Assembly: GCA_009923345.1 (NCBI GenBank)
Contig: RFTR01000112.1
Location: 1 to 6,615, forward strand
Direction of reading: 5' to 3'
DNA: 6,615 nt
From: Betaproteobacteria bacterium
GTDB lineage: Bacteria > Pseudomonadota > Gammaproteobacteria > Burkholderiales > Burkholderiaceae_C
The number at the start of each line of letters is the position of its first letter. Within the stretch, counting starts at the first letter, position 1. The position numbers and the translations under genes were made by a program. A model generated the notes under the pieces. The model saw only the letters and a list, made by a program, of their open reading frames with translations, searched no databases and was not told the DNA's origin. This document shows, piece by piece, positions 6,183-6,615 of this stretch.

Positions 6183-6615
6183 TCAAGGGCGCCATACGGT
6201 GCCAATCGACACGCTTTGTAATTTCTTTTGACGGCCATACCAAAGATTGACCAAGCCACGCGAGAAGAACACCGCAGAGAACATGCTGGTCAAAATACCC
6301 AAGCAATGCACCACCGCAAATCCACGCACAGGGCCAGAGCCAAATGCAAGCAGCGCCAATCCAGCAATTAAGGTCGTGACGTTGGAATCCAAAATTGTGG
6401 CCCAAGCGCGGTCATAACCCGTGTGAATCGCCGATTGGGGTGCTGCACCATTGCGCAACTCTTCACGCACACGCTCGTTGATCAACACGTTGGCGTCAAT
6501 CGCCATACCGAGCACCAAAGCCATGGCAGCCATACCCGGCAATGTCAAAGTGGCTTGCAACATAGACAGCACTGCTACTAGCAACAACAAATTCACCGCC
6601 AATGCCACGCTGGAA
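6183..6615 (-). CDS. secD: Protein translocase subunit SecD, C-terminal part (runs off the right edge)
   Basis: The last 143 or so residues of SecD; the frame stays open to base 6615, so the N-terminal part, including the large periplasmic domains, is outside the window. The visible piece holds the later membrane helices. The signature VLGMAIDANVLINERVREELRNG carries the Asp that corresponds to E. coli Asp519, implicated in proton-coupled function. It is followed by SAIHTGYDRAWATILDSNVTTLIAGLALLAFGSGPVRGFAV, the usual SecD block, and a short polar end. A GTG at 6608-6606 inside the frame is not the start, because coding continues upstream (Ser-Ser before it) and SecD is normally over 600 residues. 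The partner secF follows 29 bases later in the same direction. Confidence 0.97.
   Translation of the reverse strand, partial: SSVALAVNLLLLVAVLSMLQATLTLPGMAAMALVLGMAIDANVLINERVREELRNGAAPQSAIHTGYDRAWATILDSNVTTLIAGLALLAFGSGPVRGFAVVHCLGILTSMFSAVFFSRGLVNLWYGRQKKLQSVSIGTVWRP

Noticed and set aside
6169..6405. Alternative minus-strand frame of 78 codons overlapping the end of secD
   Set aside because: It is out of frame with the clearly conserved SecD sequence and is rich in Trp and Cys without any recognisable motif.

Overview
The window looks like ordinary core chromosome of a betaproteobacterium, probably a Burkholderiales member close to the Comamonadaceae. The support is the def-fmt block divergent from dprA-smg, a separate secD-secF pair, and protein details such as the Fmt segment with 'SLRLDGKYPED'. 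Base composition looks moderate rather than strongly GC-rich, so a freshwater, smaller-genome relative (Limnohabitans-like) is possible. That assignment is inference from memory of these families; no search was run.

Layout. Positions 1-30 hold the possible last codons of an upstream gene, overlapping by ATGA the start of a complete short-chain dehydrogenase (27-779, +). This gene converges, with a 4-base gap, on a tight minus-strand operon reading def (3355-2849), fmt (2833-1850), azlC (1853-1116), azlD (1119-784). Both fmt/azlC and azlC/azlD share ATGA stop/start overlaps. A divergent intergenic stretch (3356-3449) separates def from the plus-strand pair dprA (3450-4643) and smg (4665-5147). 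These converge on the minus-strand secF (6153-5197) and the C-terminal part of secD, which runs off the right edge (6183-6615).

How the genes work together. Fmt formylates initiator Met-tRNA and peptide deformylase removes the formyl group from nascent proteins, so def-fmt is a start-of-translation module. AzlC and AzlD form the two-subunit branched-chain amino acid exporter and appear translationally coupled to fmt. DprA loads RecA on incoming single-stranded DNA during transformation; Smg (DUF494) is its usual neighbour and has no settled role. SecD and SecF form the accessory complex of the Sec translocon. The dehydrogenase probably belongs to a catabolic operon extending to the left.

All complete genes look intact, with catalytic motifs present. 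There is no RNA gene, mobile element, CRISPR array or gene-free stretch above 100 bases. I see no convincing undescribed system. The points most worth a second look are the fmt-azlCD coupling, a serine-rich insertion inside the DprA Rossmann fold, and the smg/secF junction where topA would be expected.
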